Below are positions 1 to 5,561 of a DNA stretch of 5,561 nt, in pieces. The notes below the pieces were generated by a model that did not search any database, had not been told where the DNA came from, and was given only the letters and a program-made list of their open reading frames with translations. Position 1 is the stretch's first letter; each line of letters opens with the position of its first letter. Both the position numbers and the translations under genes were made by a program. Source of the DNA: Thermomicrobiaceae bacterium (lineage in GTDB: Bacteria > Chloroflexota > Chloroflexia > Thermomicrobiales > Thermomicrobiaceae); assembly GCA_007122555.1 (NCBI GenBank), contig SKTL01000059.1:1-5561 (forward strand). The letters are read 5' to 3'.

Positions 1-1
1 A

Positions 2-184
2 GAATGGGATGAGTTCTGGAGATGGGCGCGCTCGATCGGCTATCTCAACCGCCAGCAGCTTGAAGAGCTCTTCGAACACCCATTGGACGGAATGACCCCG
101 CGGGAAGTGCGGGAGGAGTTGAACGAATACCTCGAGCGGAATAAGCTGAACCCGGAAGAGCCGGACGAGCCCGAGGCGCAGTAA
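2..184 (+). CDS. C-terminal fragment of an unrecognised protein (5' end outside window)
   Basis: An open plus-strand frame enters from the left edge and ends at TAA (182-184), giving 60 visible residues. The fragment starts EWDEFWRWARSIGYLNRQQL and is mostly predicted helical and strongly charged, with aromatic residues (three Trp) near the visible start. A segment reading LDGMTPREVREELNEYLER is typical of a short helix-turn-helix or helical-hairpin tail, and the last dozen residues are acidic and proline-rich (PEEPDEPEAQ), as in a disordered C-terminus. I do not recognise the family, and the missing N-terminus would be needed to assign a function. The codon pattern and the clean stop support a real gene. 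It lies 111 bp upstream of the M55 peptidase on the same strand, so co-transcription is possible, but I see no convincing terminator or promoter in that gap. Confidence 0.65.
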   Translation, partial: EWDEFWRWARSIGYLNRQQLEELFEHPLDGMTPREVREELNEYLERNKLNPEEPDEPEAQ

Positions 185-295
185 CGGCCGACGCGGGCAC
201 AGAGCGTATGCGCCTGAGCTGCAGGAAATGGCGGCGCGAGCTGCGCAGGCAGGGTCGATTCGGTTGATGGATCATTACACGGGAAGGGACAGCGC

Positions 296-1135
296 GTGAG
301 AGTTCTGATTTCAGCCGATATGGAAGGCACCGCGGGAATTGCGGTCTGGCAACAGGTGATTCCACCTGACCTCATTACGCAGGGGAATCCCGCCCCCGCA
401 GAGTATGAGGCATCCCGCCGTCTGATGGTTCAGGAAGTCAACGCGGCGATCAGAGGAGCCCGCGCCGCCGGAGCAACGGAGATTATCGTCAACGATTCGC
501 ACGACGGGATGCGCAATCTTATCCCGGCGGAGCTCGACCCCGACGCATGGCTCATTACCGGCAACGAGAAACCGCTGGTGATGGTGTGCGACGTCGATAA
601 GGATATCGACGCCCTGGTCTTTACCGGCTATCACGCCCGTGCCGGAACGAAGAACGGCGTGCTGGCGCATTCCTTCACAGGCTGGATCATGGACATGTGG
701 ATCGGCGACATCCAGGTCGGCGAACACGGCATGAACGCGGCGACCGCCGGCCACTGGGACGTACCGCTGGTGGCGGTGGCGGGAGACGAAGCAGCCGTGC
801 TTCAGACGCAGGAGCTCGTCGGTCGCGACTGCGCCGGCGCGATCGTCAAGTATGGACGCGGCCGGCACTCGGCCAGACACATGCATCCGTCGAAGGCGTG
901 CGAGCTGATTGAGGCAACCGTAAAGGATGGCGTTTCCCGGGCGGGACAGATCGCGCCGTTCAAGCCGCCATTCCCGGCAACCGTGACGGTGCGTGTCGAT
1001 ACCGCCGACCGGGCGGACAAGATGGCGAAAGTTCATGGAACCAGCCGCCCGGACGGTGATACCGTCAGCTATGAGGCCCGTAATGGCCAGCATCTGATGG
1101 AGCACTTCCTGGCGATGATGGGCTGCGCAGGCTAG
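296..1135 (+). CDS. M55 family zinc D-aminopeptidase (DppA-like)
   Basis: Predicted cytoplasmic metallopeptidase of family M55, whose type member, Bacillus subtilis DppA, releases N-terminal D-amino acids from short peptides such as D-Ala-containing peptides and assembles as a ring-shaped decamer. The 279-residue length matches the family. The conserved metal and active-site residues are present in order: D8 and E10 in SADMEG, H69 in VNDSH, H113 in GYHARAG, H125 in LAHSF (equivalent to the proposed catalytic His115 of DppA), and E143 in VGEHGMNA. There is no signal peptide or membrane helix. The start is GTG at 296, because RVLISADMEG is the expected N-terminus and GGAAGG at 282-287 sits 8 nt upstream. 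Unlike many dpp loci, no peptide ABC transporter lies beside it in this window. The substrate is probably D-amino-acid dipeptides from cell-wall turnover or the environment, but this is inferred from the family only. A 280-codon antisense frame across this gene is a shadow. Confidence 0.93.
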   Translation: MRVLISADMEGTAGIAVWQQVIPPDLITQGNPAPAEYEASRRLMVQEVNAAIRGARAAGATEIIVNDSHDGMRNLIPAELDPDAWLITGNEKPLVMVCDVDKDIDALVFTGYHARAGTKNGVLAHSFTGWIMDMWIGDIQVGEHGMNAATAGHWDVPLVAVAGDEAAVLQTQELVGRDCAGAIVKYGRGRHSARHMHPSKACELIEATVKDGVSRAGQIAPFKPPFPATVTVRVDTADRADKMAKVHGTSRPDGDTVSYEARNGQHLMEHFLAMMGCAG

Positions 1136-1149
1136 CAACCCGATTCGAA

Positions 1150-1479
1150 TCACACGCTCAGCAAGGCGCCATCCGCATTGACGCCGGATGGCGCTTCCAC
1201 TGCCTCGATATTTCCGCGATAGAGTTCAACCCCGTCAACCTGCGCTCTGGAGATCGCCTCCAGGGCAAGCTCGAACCCGCGGTCAACCGCATTCCTGACA
1301 TCGACCGCCTCCAGATCGAACCGTATCCCGAACGTGCGTTCCGGTTCGCTCATGTACATCGCCGGTTCAAGTACATCCGGACTCGCGTTCAACGCATCCA
1401 GCACCGTTCCGACAACGTCTTCGACGTCAGCGTCAGCGTCACTCAGGATTGCGTCCAGATCGATTGTCCAGGTTGTCAT
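1150..1479 (-). CDS. Small acidic protein of unknown function
   Basis: A 109-residue minus-strand protein starting MTTWTIDLDAILSDADADVE. The frame is open 28 codons further upstream to an ATG at 1561-1563, but I chose the ATG at 1477-1479 because a strong GGAGG lies 9 nt before it (plus-strand 1489-1493) and the upstream extension is low-complexity, Arg/Thr-rich and unlike the rest. The protein has about 23 Asp/Glu, six Arg, no Lys and no Cys, so it should be very acidic. Its pattern suggests strand (TWTIDL), helix (18-33), two strands around 40-58 (AMYMSEPERTFGIRFDLEAV), helix (60-78) and a final strand (VDGVELYRG), a small alpha/beta sandwich of ferredoxin-like order. No signal peptide, membrane helix or catalytic motif is visible. 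It converges on the peptidase gene with a 14-bp gap and lies 275 bp downstream of the response regulator on the same strand. I do not recognise the family. Confidence 0.7.
   Translation of the reverse strand: MTTWTIDLDAILSDADADVEDVVGTVLDALNASPDVLEPAMYMSEPERTFGIRFDLEAVDVRNAVDRGFELALEAISRAQVDGVELYRGNIEAVEAPSGVNADGALLSV
1166..1194. other. Perfect 10-bp inverted repeat (hairpin) at the convergent gene junction
   Basis: GCGCCATCCG (1166-1175) and CGGATGGCGC (1185-1194) are exact reverse complements separated by 9 nt. The stem extends by a G-U and an A-U pair to 1164/1196 when read as plus-strand RNA. It begins 30 nt after the stop of the plus-strand peptidase gene and lies inside the last codons of the convergent small acidic gene. 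A GC-rich hairpin here could stop or protect the peptidase transcript, but no T-rich tail follows on the plus strand, so it is not a classical intrinsic terminator. It may also be a by-product of coding sequence. Confidence 0.4.
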
Positions 1480-1488
1480 TTCAGCAAG

Positions 1489-1493
1489 CCTCC
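1489..1493 (-). promoter_or_regulatory. Ribosome binding site of the small acidic protein
   Basis: On the minus strand this reads GGAGG, a near-perfect Shine-Dalgarno core, 9 nt before the ATG at 1477-1479. It decides the start against the ATG at 1561-1563, which would make a 137-residue product. Confidence 0.7.
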
Positions 1494-1631
1494 AGATTTC
1501 TTGCGTCGTGTCGGCGCTCCTGTTTCGAGGATTGCGAGCCGTCCTGCCTCCGGAAACCAGCATGTCTGCATATCACTCAAGCGACAACGCATCAGCCCCG
1601 GCGGCTGCACAATCCTCCACTTCAAGTCATC

Positions 1632-1654
1632 CGAAATGAGGAAAACTCATCTCG
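1632..1654 (-). terminator. Possible transcript-end hairpin downstream of the response regulator
   Basis: Read as minus-strand RNA, CGAGATGAG and CTCATTTCG pair over 9 bp, including one G-U, around a 5-nt TTTTC loop. On the plus strand the same position would be an A-C mismatch, so the fold favours transcripts from the two-component operon. It lies about 100 nt beyond the regulator stop and upstream of the small acidic gene. No U-tract follows, so efficient intrinsic termination is doubtful; it could instead mark a 3' end or stabilise the mRNA. The rest of 1480-1754 shows no convincing gene, promoter or repeat. Confidence 0.25.
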
Positions 1655-1754
1655 TGCTCCAGATGCGTCTACGCTTCCGAACAACTTGAGTGCACACCAG
1701 TACGCAAGTCGGGGGCCACGGCCGCGATTGATAGAGAAACGGAAATCGGAGCGC

Positions 1755-2402
1755 TTATTCCGGCGGGTCAACAAGCCGGTGGCGGAGCGCGTAGGCGATA
1801 ACCTGCGCCCGGTTCTGGACGTGGAGTTTGTCCAGTATGTTCCGCAAGTGGTATTTGACCGTGTTTTCACTGACCACGAGCCGTTGGGCGAGCTCCTTGT
1901 TACTAGTGATCCCCTGCACCAGGAGCTCCAGAACTTCGCGCTCGCGTTCGGTCAGCGATGTCGCGGTCTTCTCTTCCTTCGGCTCTTCGGGCTTCGCGAA
2001 CTCGCGCAACACTTTGCGCGCGAGTCCCGGCGTCAATGCCGGTTCGCCCCGTGTAACGCCATCGAGGAGTTCGAAGAACTGGCTCGCTTCCAGATTCTTG
2101 GGAATGAATCCCTGAGCCCCGGACTTGATCGCTTCGAACAGATCCGCGTCATCCTCGGATGCGGTGACAACCACGACGCGCGTCTCCGACTCATCGGCAG
2201 TCAGCACGCGGGTGGCGTCAAGGCCGCCCATTTCCGGCATGGTCAGATCCATCAGCACGATATCCGGTTTGAAGTGCCGGGCCATCTCCACCGCCTGTTT
2301 GCCATTCTGCGCTTCGGCCACAACTTCCACGCCGCGCGCTTCAAGCAGGCTCTTGAGCCCGTCCCGAAACAGCAAATGGTCGTCAGCGATCAGTACCCTC
2401 AC
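1755..2402 (-). CDS. NarL/LuxR-type response regulator
   Basis: A 215-residue cytoplasmic transcription factor, the partner of the kinase encoded just upstream. Residues 1-118 form a receiver domain: acidic pair D7/D8, phospho-acceptor D52 in VLMDLTMP, T80 and K102 (FIPKNLEA) complete the switch residues. After an acidic/Lys-rich linker (about 137-147, KPEEPKEEKTA), residues 148-210 form a LuxR-type helix-turn-helix (LTEREREVLELL, SNKELAQRL and the recognition-helix region SENTVKYHLRNILDKL). Phosphorylation at D52 is expected to release or dimerise this domain for DNA binding. The start is GTG at 2400-2402, with AGGAG (plus-strand 2409-2413) 6 nt upstream and RVLIADDH as the standard N-terminus. 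The start lies inside the end of the kinase gene in another frame (20-bp overlap), which implies translational coupling and near-equal expression. The subfamily is like NarL, LiaR and DevR; the targets are unknown. Confidence 0.95.
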   Translation of the reverse strand: MRVLIADDHLLFRDGLKSLLEARGVEVVAEAQNGKQAVEMARHFKPDIVLMDLTMPEMGGLDATRVLTADESETRVVVVTASEDDADLFEAIKSGAQGFIPKNLEASQFFELLDGVTRGEPALTPGLARKVLREFAKPEEPKEEKTATSLTEREREVLELLVQGITSNKELAQRLVVSENTVKYHLRNILDKLHVQNRAQVIAYALRHRLVDPPE

Positions 2403-3831
2403 GGATCTCTCCTGTTGCCTGTCTTGCCCGCACTTGCGCCGGCAGATATCCGGTCACAACTGTACCAGCGCCTCGTTCGGACTCGATCTCAAGCCAGCCG
2501 CCAACCGCCGCCGCGCGCTCACGCATGATCGAGAGTCCGAAGCGCGGAATCGACCGCCGTTCGAACGTTTCCGGGTCGAATCCTGCGCCATCATCGGTGA
2601 TGCGGACAAGCACGCCGTCATGCTGTTCCCTCAGCTCGACGGTCGCCCGCGTAGCGCCGGAGTGCTTGCGAACGTTGGAGAGCGCTTCCTGCACAATCCG
2701 CAGTAATTGTAGTTCGCTGATTGCCGATAGCGCATCCGCAGCCCGGCCGCTGTAATCGATAGTGAGATCAACCTGCAGTCCAGTCTGGTCCTGCCAGCGT
2801 TCAATGAATTCGGAGATCGCGCCAATCACGCCCTGCTCGAGCTCGCTGGCGGTGCGCAATCCGAGGATACCTTCTCGCACGTCGCTGTAGGCCTCGCGCG
2901 CCGCCTGGGAGAGCTGCTGAAGATGCTGGCGTCCCCGTTCGATGTCTCCGTTCTGCAGAAACTGGTCCGCGGCCTGGGCTTTGGTGTTTACGTAGCCGAG
3001 AAGCTGGGCCAGACTGTCGTGCATTTCACGGGCAATCCGCTCCCGCTCTTCGGTGATCGCCATCGCCTGCACCTGCCGGTGAAGACGGGCGTTGTCGATC
3101 GCCAGCGCCGCCTGGGTGGCGAAACGCTCCAGCGTATCTTCATCGGAGACGGAGAACGAGCCGTTTTCGATCTTCTCGGTCAGGTAGAGATTTCCCACGA
3201 CGTTGTCCTGCACCAGGATCGGAACCGCCAGCAGGCTCCTCATCTGCGGATGGTTCGGCGGAAAGCCGGTTGAAGCGGGGTGTTTCGCGAGTTCGTCAAG
3301 ACGGAGCCGCTCTCCCTGATGCAGCACCAGTCCGAGCAACCCGCGTCCCTGGGGTATCGGCCCAATCTGCTCTCGCTGCTCCTGGCTGATCCCCGATGTC
3401 AGGAACGCCTGGATACCGCCGTTCTCTTCCACCAGTGACAGCGCTCCGTACCGGGCCCCGACAAGCTCCCGCGCCTGATCGACAACCTTCTGCAGGACTA
3501 CTTCCAGCTCGAGCGCGCTGGTGATATCCAGACCCGCCTGATGCAGCAGCCAGAGTTCCTGATTCTGCTGGGTCAGACGGTCTTGCATCCGGCCGATCAC
3601 CGAGAAGATCGTCTCGGCAAACAGGTAGGTCCCGATCAGCACCGCAACGAGCAGAATGGCGTAGATCAGCCATCCCTCGACAAATGACGGAGCCAGCAAT
3701 TGCCGAACAAGCTCCAGCGCAATGAGAAACAGCAACGGCGCCAGTATCGCAAGACGTTTCAGTCTCTGAAGGCCGTCGGGATCACCATTACTCGGAATTG
3801 GCATTGTCCGGTCTTCGATCCAGCGGAGCAT
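2383..3831 (-). CDS. Membrane-anchored GAF sensor histidine kinase, NarL/DosS-like
   Basis: A 482-residue sensor kinase. With M1 at 3829-3831: two membrane helices at about 27-42 and 54-79 joined by a loop of about 11 residues, so there is almost no external sensor; a short coiled linker (80-100); a GAF domain at about 106-250; a HisKA_3 dimerisation domain with phospho-acceptor H271 in AREMHDSLAQ, whose D272/Q276 fit the DxxxQ phosphatase motif; and a HATPase_c domain with the N-box around E382/N386, G1 DDGAGF (413-418), G2 at FGLSIM (431-436) and a final GAGT. The GAF closely resembles GAF-A of mycobacterial DosS: ARYGA at 126-130, FPPNHPQM with H194 at the DosS heme-ligand position (H149), and NLYLTEK with Y216 at DosS Y171. 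Heme binding is inferred. The frame stays open 80 codons further upstream, but that stretch has no domain and would run into the divergent gene. The kinase probably both phosphorylates and dephosphorylates the regulator. Confidence 0.93.
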   Translation of the reverse strand: MLRWIEDRTMPIPSNGDPDGLQRLKRLAILAPLLFLIALELVRQLLAPSFVEGWLIYAILLVAVLIGTYLFAETIFSVIGRMQDRLTQQNQELWLLHQAGLDITSALELEVVLQKVVDQARELVGARYGALSLVEENGGIQAFLTSGISQEQREQIGPIPQGRGLLGLVLHQGERLRLDELAKHPASTGFPPNHPQMRSLLAVPILVQDNVVGNLYLTEKIENGSFSVSDEDTLERFATQAALAIDNARLHRQVQAMAITEERERIAREMHDSLAQLLGYVNTKAQAADQFLQNGDIERGRQHLQQLSQAAREAYSDVREGILGLRTASELEQGVIGAISEFIERWQDQTGLQVDLTIDYSGRAADALSAISELQLLRIVQEALSNVRKHSGATRATVELREQHDGVLVRITDDGAGFDPETFERRSIPRFGLSIMRERAAAVGGWLEIESERGAGTVVTGYLPAQVRARQATGEIREGTDR

Positions 3832-3836
3832 GCTTA

Positions 3837-3841
3837 TCCTT
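3837..3841 (-). promoter_or_regulatory. Ribosome binding site that sets the kinase start
   Basis: On the minus strand this reads AAGGA, 5 nt before the ATG at 3829-3831. The alternative in-frame starts (for example ATG at 4069-4071 and 3973-3975) lack such a site, and the first of them lies inside the divergent membrane-protein gene. The next internal ATG (3802-3804) also lacks a good site. Confidence 0.65.
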
Positions 3842-3960
3842 GCTGCCGGTTCGACACGCGCGAGCAGTTCCAGAATACTCTGCCCACCGCAAAGAGACCA
3901 CATCCAAACGGGTGGGATTTCGTTGATCAGAGCGGAAACTGGAAATCGGTGCGCTTCCCG

Positions 3961-3998
3961 CCAACTTGCTATCATTCCCGTGGAATCAGGCAAGTTGG
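3961..3998. promoter_or_regulatory. Nested dyad upstream of the membrane-protein gene (candidate operator or 5' hairpin)
   Basis: CCAACTTGC (3961-3969) and GCAAGTTGG (3990-3998) are perfect 9-bp inverted arms. Between them lies a second inverted repeat, ATTCC (3974-3978) and GGAAT (3982-3986), around a 3-nt CGT centre. The two dyads share nearly the same centre (3979.5 and 3980). As RNA this folds as a 9-bp stem, a small internal loop and a 5-bp capped stem. It ends 15 bp before the GTG at 4014 and just before the Shine-Dalgarno. It sits in the divergent region between the kinase and the membrane-protein gene, so it could bind the response regulator or another factor and control one or both genes. 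There is no T-tract, so it is not a terminator. Confidence 0.5.
3970..3975 (+). promoter_or_regulatory. Possible -10 element (TATCAT) of the membrane-protein gene
   Basis: TATCAT differs from TATAAT at one base and lies 38 bp before the GTG at 4014, which would give a leader of about 30 nt. No good -35 box is seen 16-18 bp upstream (around 3946-3952, TCGGTGC). It falls between the outer and inner arms of the dyad at 3961-3998, so a protein bound there would block it. The support is weak. Confidence 0.25.
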
Positions 3999-4013
3999 AC
4001 TGGAGTCTCACGC

Positions 4014-5561
4014 GTGGACAAACACGGCGAGCAACCAGAAACGCAACATTCGGATGAGGCTGCGGAGCCATCAGGCCTGCCCGGCTGGTGGGAGCGCGAC
4101 CCCTGGGCTCACCTCTGGATCCTGGGTCTATTCCTGCTCTTCACCATCGCAATGACCTGGCCGCTTGCCCGGCACATGACTGATCACCTCGTTAGCTGGG
4201 GTGATCCGGTTTTTCAGGCCTGGACGATGGCCTGGAACGTGCACGCCTGGAGCACCAACCCGCTTGACGTCTTCAACGCCAACGTGCTCTACCCCTATCG
4301 CAACACGCTGGCCTACTCCGACCACCTCTTCGGACAGACCCTGTTTATCGCCCCGATCATGGCGCTGACTGACAACCCGATTCTGGTCGACAACATCTCC
4401 CGCTTCATCGCGCTGACGCTTACCGGATTCTTCACGTACCTGCTCGTCTACGACCTGACCGGCAGCCGGGTAGCCGGGATCACAGCCGGATTCGCATACG
4501 CGTTCATTCCAAACCGAATGGCGCATATCGAGCATCTCAACATCCTCACCGCACAGTATCTGCCGCTGATCTTGCTGGCTGCCCGACGGGCGCTACTCCA
4601 GCGTTCCACGAAATGGGCGGTTGCGCTCGGGGTTGCGCTGTTCATTCAGGGGATCTCCGGCGTCTATTTTCTGTACTTCGCCGGGATTCTGCTGCTCGTC
4701 GTCTTCGGAACCTGGTTGATCCGTGATCACTCCCGGGATTCACTGATCATGGTGGGCAAAGTAATCGGCATCTGCGCCATCGCTGCGGCGCTTCTGATTC
4801 CGTCGCTCTGGCCGTATCAGGTTGTGAGCCAGGATCTCGGAATCGAGCGGACTCCGGCTGATGTCCGGGTCTGGAGCGCCATCTGGACTGATTATTTCTC
4901 GGTTCACCCGAACAACCGGCTCTACGGCGATATCCTTGCTGAACGGTTCCACCGAGATCTTGAACAGGATCTGTTTCCGGGCGTTATGTTGAGCATTCTT
5001 GCGCTCATCGGTCTGTTCTATTCCAGACTCCGTTGGGAACGATGGATGCTGTTCGCGCTGGCTGTCTTCTCATTCCTGTTGAGCTTCGGCGTTGTCATCT
5101 CATTGACCGGTCGTGAGTTTGTGAATGTGTACCGGTTCTTCTATGAGGTCGTGCCAGGATTCCGGGCGATTCGGGTCGCGGCGAGATTTGGCGGACACCT
5201 GATGACGCTCGGCATGGTCGGGCTGGCCGGCATTGGTGTGGCGTTGATCATCCAGCAGGTGCGTCAACGCATCGCGGATGTTCAGAAACGTCAGATTGCC
5301 GTACTGGGCATCGGCGCATTGTTGATTGCCGTCATGGCGGTCGAGTATTCGCATGACATGAATCTTCCGGGGCCGTTGCCCACCTCGCTGGAACAGACCG
5401 ATCGACCGGATTACGCCTGGCTGGCCGAGCATCAACCCGCGACGATCGAACTCCCGATGGGAGAGGGGGACGTAGCCTCGGCCTGGCCGAATTTCTGGTC
5501 GACGATGCACTGGGCGCAGGTCGTCAACGGCTACAGCGCGATTGCTCCACCGTCGTACTAT
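4014..5561 (+). CDS. Polytopic membrane protein, GT-C/YfhO-like glycosyltransferase candidate (3' end outside window)
   Basis: The frame is open from GTG 4014 to the window end (516 residues visible, no stop). GGAG (4002-4005) lies 8 nt upstream. Residues 1-32 are hydrophilic and acidic with no signal peptide, so the N-terminus is probably cytoplasmic. The first membrane helix (about 33-51) is followed by a loop reading SWGDPVFQAW with D64, in the place where GT-C glycosyltransferases carry an acidic catalytic residue in the first outer loop. Further features are YPYRNTLAYSDH (93-104), about eight to ten hydrophobic helices up to about 445, and PGFRAIRVAARFG (381-393), a motif I associate with uncharacterised Chloroflexota membrane proteins. 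After the last helix comes a soluble part with IELPMGEGDV and a HWAQVVNGYSAIAPPSYY segment at the edge. The family is probably related to YfhO or GT39 proteins that use lipid-linked sugars. The substrate cannot be told, and enzymatic activity is inferred. Confidence 0.8.
   Translation, partial: MDKHGEQPETQHSDEAAEPSGLPGWWERDPWAHLWILGLFLLFTIAMTWPLARHMTDHLVSWGDPVFQAWTMAWNVHAWSTNPLDVFNANVLYPYRNTLAYSDHLFGQTLFIAPIMALTDNPILVDNISRFIALTLTGFFTYLLVYDLTGSRVAGITAGFAYAFIPNRMAHIEHLNILTAQYLPLILLAARRALLQRSTKWAVALGVALFIQGISGVYFLYFAGILLLVVFGTWLIRDHSRDSLIMVGKVIGICAIAAALLIPSLWPYQVVSQDLGIERTPADVRVWSAIWTDYFSVHPNNRLYGDILAERFHRDLEQDLFPGVMLSILALIGLFYSRLRWERWMLFALAVFSFLLSFGVVISLTGREFVNVYRFFYEVVPGFRAIRVAARFGGHLMTLGMVGLAGIGVALIIQQVRQRIADVQKRQIAVLGIGALLIAVMAVEYSHDMNLPGPLPTSLEQTDRPDYAWLAEHQPATIELPMGEGDVASAWPNFWSTMHWAQVVNGYSAIAPPSYY

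Noticed and set aside
185..295. Promoter or terminator between the first gene fragment and the peptidase gene
   Set aside because: Short GC-rich inverted pieces (such as CCTG/CAGG near 214-224) and a TTGATG at about 264 were seen, but no stem with a T-tract and no -10 box at proper spacing.
311..1153. Minus-strand 280-codon open frame covering almost the whole peptidase gene
   Set aside because: It is antisense to a clear M55 peptidase with all catalytic residues; its translation is Arg/His-rich without domain features, typical of GC-rich shadow frames.
1557..1610. Minus-strand promoter TTGTCG with a TATGCA box for the small acidic gene
   Set aside because: The spacing between the two boxes is far short of 16-18 bp and the match is poor.
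1449..2528. Plus-strand 359-codon open frame antisense to the response regulator
   Set aside because: The opposite strand encodes a complete receiver plus LuxR protein with all switch residues; this frame has no recognisable domain.
3832..4071. N-terminal extension of the kinase by 80 codons to ATG 4069-4071
   Set aside because: It would overlap the divergent membrane-protein gene by 58 bp, shows no domain, and lacks a ribosome binding site, whereas ATG 3829-3831 has AAGGA at 5 nt.
3700..4155. Plus-strand 151-codon frame crossing the kinase start and the intergenic region
   Set aside because: It runs antisense through kinase coding sequence, covers the dyad, ends inside the membrane-protein gene in another frame and has no protein-family features.
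4128..4535. Minus-strand frame of 135 codons and other small minus-strand frames across 4100-5510
   Set aside because: All are antisense to the continuous 516-codon membrane-protein frame; their charged, repetitive translations look like shadows.

Overview
The window is GC-rich, densely coding bacterial DNA. The sensor-kinase and response-regulator sequence style, a M55 D-aminopeptidase, and a large GT-C-like membrane protein of a type I associate with Chloroflexota point to that phylum, perhaps a Thermomicrobia-like lineage. This assignment is inference from protein style only; there is no rRNA or other marker gene. I see no mobile element, CRISPR array, tRNA or rRNA.

Layout, left to right: (1) the last 60 codons of an unrecognised plus-strand gene (2-184); (2) a complete plus-strand M55 zinc D-aminopeptidase of the DppA family (296-1135); (3) a convergent small acidic minus-strand protein of unknown function (1150-1479), only 14 bp from the peptidase stop; (4) a 275-bp non-coding stretch holding one modest hairpin; (5) a minus-strand two-component operon, with a membrane-anchored GAF-containing NarL-type histidine kinase (2383-3831) transcribed first and overlapping a NarL/LuxR-type response regulator (1755-2402) by 20 bp; (6) a 182-bp divergent intergenic region with a striking nested dyad (3961-3998); (7) a plus-strand polytopic membrane protein with GT-C/YfhO-like character (4014 to beyond the window end).

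The clear functional unit is the kinase/regulator pair. The kinase has two membrane helices with almost no external loop. Its cytoplasmic GAF domain closely resembles the heme-bearing GAF-A of mycobacterial DosS/DevS, including a His at the position of the DosS heme ligand and a Tyr at the distal-pocket position. This suggests a gas or redox sensor, not a sensor of external ligands, that drives transcription through the LuxR-type regulator. The dyad between the kinase and the divergent membrane-protein gene is a natural candidate operator for that regulator, which would link the sensor to cell-envelope or glycan work; that link is hypothetical. The M55 peptidase and the small acidic protein have no evident connection to the pair. 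The most interesting points are the DosS-like pocket on a membrane-anchored kinase, the nested dyad, and the unrecognised lysine-free acidic protein.
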